A DNA stretch of 64,000 nucleotides. It comes from CAZKRL01 sp964555295 (lineage in GTDB: Bacteria > Bacteroidota > Bacteroidia > Flavobacteriales_D > Sanyastnellaceae). The notes under the pieces were generated by a model. It had not been told where the DNA came from and ran no database searches. It saw nothing but the letters and a program-made list of their open reading frames with translations. How positions within the stretch are numbered: the stretch's first letter is position 1; every line of letters begins with the position of its first letter. Where the stretch lies: the NCBI GenBank assembly GCA_964555295.1, contig CAZKRL010000011.1, positions 1 through 64,000 on the forward strand. Direction: 5' to 3'. Made by a program: the position numbers and the translations under genes. Positions 62,237 through 64,000 of this stretch are shown here, piece by piece.

Positions 62237-63472
62237 TCAATTTTGTTTGGTAGGGATATGCATCTCAACAAGCAAACCACCTGATGGATGATTGCGGTAC
62301 TTCAGGTGCATTCCGGCAGAGTTAATAGCTTCACGAACAATAGCTAGACCCAGTCCTATACCCTTGCCCGCCGAATTCCCTCTTCGTAAAAGATTCGCAG
62401 AGGATTTTAATACATGATCCGGAATGCCCGGACCTGAATCATGCAACCTAAGGATTACGCCCTTTTCATAAAAATCAGTTCTGAATGAAATCACATTTTC
62501 ACCATCAGGCAGGTATGCAAACAGAGAGCAATTCTTAATCAATTGATCCAAACAAAGTCTAAGTCTGAAAGAATCGGTTACCACAATTATTCCCTCGTCA
62601 ATCTCATTTATAATTCGGAATTTTTTCAATGATGCCTCCAATGAAACGAGCGACGAATTCACAATCTCGGCGAGTGAAAATTCTGAAATTGCTACCAATC
62701 TCCTTTTCACCCTGTAAAATAGATGCACACTTTGGAGAATGTTATCAAGTTTCGTTAGCGAGTTCTTGAGCATTGGATGCAGTTCTTGCAATGAAGCTCC
62801 CTCTTGTAACATCATATCAGATAACCCTATCGAGGCCAAAATGGGCGTCCGGAAATCATGTGTTATCGAATAGATAAGCTCATCCATTTGGGCATTGAGT
62901 ATTTGAAGCTCATCGTTTTTCTTTGATATCTCAATGGATTTTTCCTCCAAATTTTGATTGAAGCTCTTTGCCGTGGCTATGGCACGAATTTGCTGAATTT
63001 TATTGGCAGCAATGTTCGCGAGTGTATTAAAAATTAATAGGTGATAGTCTCGATAAAAGGCTATGCTGGAATGCTCACTATCAATTACTCCAATTGCCTT
63101 ATCATCAATTATAATGGGCACGGCTAGTTCAGACAAACGCAACCTATCGTCGACCATATATCGCGGATCCTGCCTGGTGTCACTTACCCACTCATGCTTA
63201 GCATTTACAAACGCCGCACCAACGATTCCGTAACCAGGTCGAATCGTAATTGGATCGACAATATCCAGGTCAAATCCACTTTTAGGACCATGCGCTGAGA
63301 TTTGTTGAAGTAAGCCACTTGACTCGTCAAATAAATAAATAACACAATCTTCCAATCCCAATTGAGAAATTACTTTTTGGGTGAGCAATTGGCACACCTC
63401 TTCTTCACTCACCACTGAACTGATTGCGCCAGTGTAGTCCATTATTAATTGAAGAAAATCTGTGCTTTCCAT
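62237..63472 (-). CDS. GAF domain sensor histidine kinase
   Basis: Cytoplasmic sensor kinase of 411 residues without membrane segments. The GAF domain (about 15-165) has PGYGIVGAAFVNAKHEWVSD and is the likely ligand site. A coiled stretch (165-195) leads to the HisKA region with phospho-acceptor His205 in YSITHDFRTPILASIG. The ATPase domain (285-408) has N box LDQLIKNCS, HDSGPGIPDHV and GKGIGLGLAIVREAI. No response regulator gene is next to it, so its partner is encoded elsewhere. A TACTTTTG box lies 14 bases upstream. The 3' end converges on the permease gene with a 3-base gap. Confidence 0.92.
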   Translation of the reverse strand: MESTDFLQLIMDYTGAISSVVSEEEVCQLLTQKVISQLGLEDCVIYLFDESSGLLQQISAHGPKSGFDLDIVDPITIRPGYGIVGAAFVNAKHEWVSDTRQDPRYMVDDRLRLSELAVPIIIDDKAIGVIDSEHSSIAFYRDYHLLIFNTLANIAANKIQQIRAIATAKSFNQNLEEKSIEISKKNDELQILNAQMDELIYSITHDFRTPILASIGLSDMMLQEGASLQELHPMLKNSLTKLDNILQSVHLFYRVKRRLVAISEFSLAEIVNSSLVSLEASLKKFRIINEIDEGIIVVTDSFRLRLCLDQLIKNCSLFAYLPDGENVISFRTDFYEKGVILRLHDSGPGIPDHVLKSSANLLRRGNSAGKGIGLGLAIVREAINSAGMHLKYRNHPSGGLLVEMHIPTKQN

Positions 63473-63486
63473 AGTGAATCGTAATT

Positions 63487-63494
63487 CAAAAGTA
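63487..63494 (-). promoter_or_regulatory. Putative -7 promoter box of the histidine kinase
   Basis: Read on the minus strand this is TACTTTTG, a full TAnnTTTG match, 14 bases upstream of the kinase ATG. Confidence 0.45.
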
Positions 63495-63541
63495 TATGTT
63501 AATTACTTTTTGCTGAAAATTATAGAGAATACGTGGCGGAG

Positions 63542-63549
63542 TATCTTTG
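63542..63549 (+). promoter_or_regulatory. Putative -7 promoter box of the coiled-coil microprotein
   Basis: TATCTTTG, a full TAnnTTTG match, ends 5 bases before the ATG at 63555, which would give an almost leaderless transcript. Confidence 0.4.
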
Positions 63550-63554
63550 AAGGC

Positions 63555-63719
63555 ATGGAAACGAGCCAAGTCAAAACGAAAGTTTCAGACTATCGTAAAC
63601 GTCTGCAGAAACTTGAAAAAGATAATGAAAAACTTGAGGCGGAGCTTATAGAGCGAGAAGCCATCATGGCAAACTTATTCAGTTTTATTGAGGGAAATTT
63701 CGCTAAACATGAGCGATGA
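63555..63719 (+). CDS. Coiled-coil microprotein (54 residues)
   Basis: Small protein starting at the ATG at 63555 (METSQVKTKVSDYRKRLQKL). Residues 8-36 show heptad spacing with leucines (KRLQKLEKDNEKLEAELIER), so a coiled-coil dimer is likely; the end (LFSFIEGNFAKHER) is amphipathic. No family is recognised. A perfect -7 box 5 bases ahead supports expression. The frame is open upstream, but that part overlaps the divergent kinase promoter. A role as a small partner of the kinase next door is conceivable but unsupported. Confidence 0.6.
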   Translation: METSQVKTKVSDYRKRLQKLEKDNEKLEAELIEREAIMANLFSFIEGNFAKHER

Positions 63720-63813
63720 TTATCATCCGTAAAAAGCGAAAGGCAATTTTCGCATTTTGCAACTTTAGACTCTTTCGTTCGTACACCCCAACGACCAATA
63801 ATTCAAACATTAC

Positions 63814-64000
63814 TTGAATTTTCATTCTAAATATCTTTTTCTCCCGGCAATTCTGTTTCAGCTATGCATTGCAACTTCATACGGTCAACTGAACTTGACG
63901 GGGTCCAATGGTTGCAACTGTAACGGTGCGTTAAGTTATTCATGGTCGGGCGGGGCAACCATCAATGCAGAACTGACAGATTTGGGTAATCAATTCGTGC
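63814..64000 (+). CDS. Start of an exported protein, cut by the window end
   Basis: The frame stays open to the last base, giving 62 codons. From a TTG start at 63814 it opens a clear signal peptide (NFHSKYLFLPAILFQLCIATSYGQ), followed by LNLTGSNGCNCNGALSYSW and SGGATINAELTDLG. There is no ATG in frame in the visible part. The mature start with paired cysteines and Gly/Asn/Ser-rich sequence resembles the N termini of secreted Bacteroidetes surface proteins; the family cannot be told. Confidence is limited by the TTG start and missing 3' end. Confidence 0.55.
   Translation, partial: MNFHSKYLFLPAILFQLCIATSYGQLNLTGSNGCNCNGALSYSWSGGATINAELTDLGNQFV

Noticed and set aside
1..64000. Defence island, toxin-antitoxin pair, phage or transposon
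   Set aside because: No integrase, transposase, nuclease, methylase-restriction pair or matching terminal repeats were seen; gene content is mainly core metabolism and envelope.

Overview
The window looks like a chromosome segment of a member of Bacteroidota, most likely order Flavobacteriales or a close relative. The evidence is: two secreted proteins with the gliding-motility-associated (type B) T9SS C-terminal domain, one with a type A T9SS sorting tail, a PorE-like TPR/PD40/OmpA protein, a GldH-like lipoprotein, an oversized signal peptidase I, Bacteroidetes-type TonB receptor architecture, almost no Shine-Dalgarno sequences, and many TAnnTTTG-like -7 promoter boxes just ahead of start codons. 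Most genes are core metabolism, translation and envelope functions. I see no rRNA, tRNA, CRISPR array, insertion sequence, phage or integrase, and no gene-free stretch above 300 bases.

Layout. 1-7.3 kb: dipeptidyl peptidase III (cut by the window edge), GldH-like lipoprotein, Sua5 and an S9 peptidase with an unusual C-terminal extension (one operon), then a cryptochrome/photolyase and a fluoride channel. 7.4-19.9 kb: PorE-like protein; a minus-strand run of DUF5683 protein, dapB, lepB and penicillin acylase; an RNA uracil methyltransferase without iron-sulfur cysteines; aconitase; rimM and rpsP with a strong terminator between them. 19.9-33.9 kb: small outer-membrane-type protein with rsmE, accD, a 1182-residue modular adhesin-like protein with an acyltransferase, a lectin-type T9SS protein, then accA, a TIGR02117 protein, tpiA and prmA in one plus-strand cluster. 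32.7-39.2 kb: sucB and sucA, separated by a methyltransferase and a glycosyltransferase. 39.3-48.1 kb: unknown small gene, TonB receptor, DUF6252-like lipoprotein, NamZ-type muramidase, FtsX/LolE-like permease with an insertion, cystathionine beta-synthase, and an unusual secreted protein with an NADase-type glycan-binding domain. 48.2-54.3 kb: lysine-rich microprotein, three small unknown genes, threonine aldolase, YdeI-like protein, LOG phosphoribohydrolase, lamin-tail T9SS protein, YceI. 54.4-64 kb: transglutaminase-like protein, uridine phosphorylase, MauG-type dihaem peroxidase, beta-barrel protein, thioesterase, DegT aminotransferase, ABC-2 exporter pair, GAF histidine kinase, coiled-coil microprotein and the start of another secreted protein.

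How it works together. The secreted proteins would cross the inner membrane by Sec (signal peptides cut by the encoded LepB) and the outer membrane by T9SS. AccA with AccD, and SucA with SucB, are enzyme partners encoded at separate positions. No clearly new multi-gene system is visible. The best candidates for a second look are the glycan-binding-domain protein and the structured region before it, the duplicated two-module unit of the 1182-residue protein, the rpsP-rimM terminator, the two microproteins, and the domain-level oddities in the S9 peptidase, permease, PorE-like protein and RNA methyltransferase.
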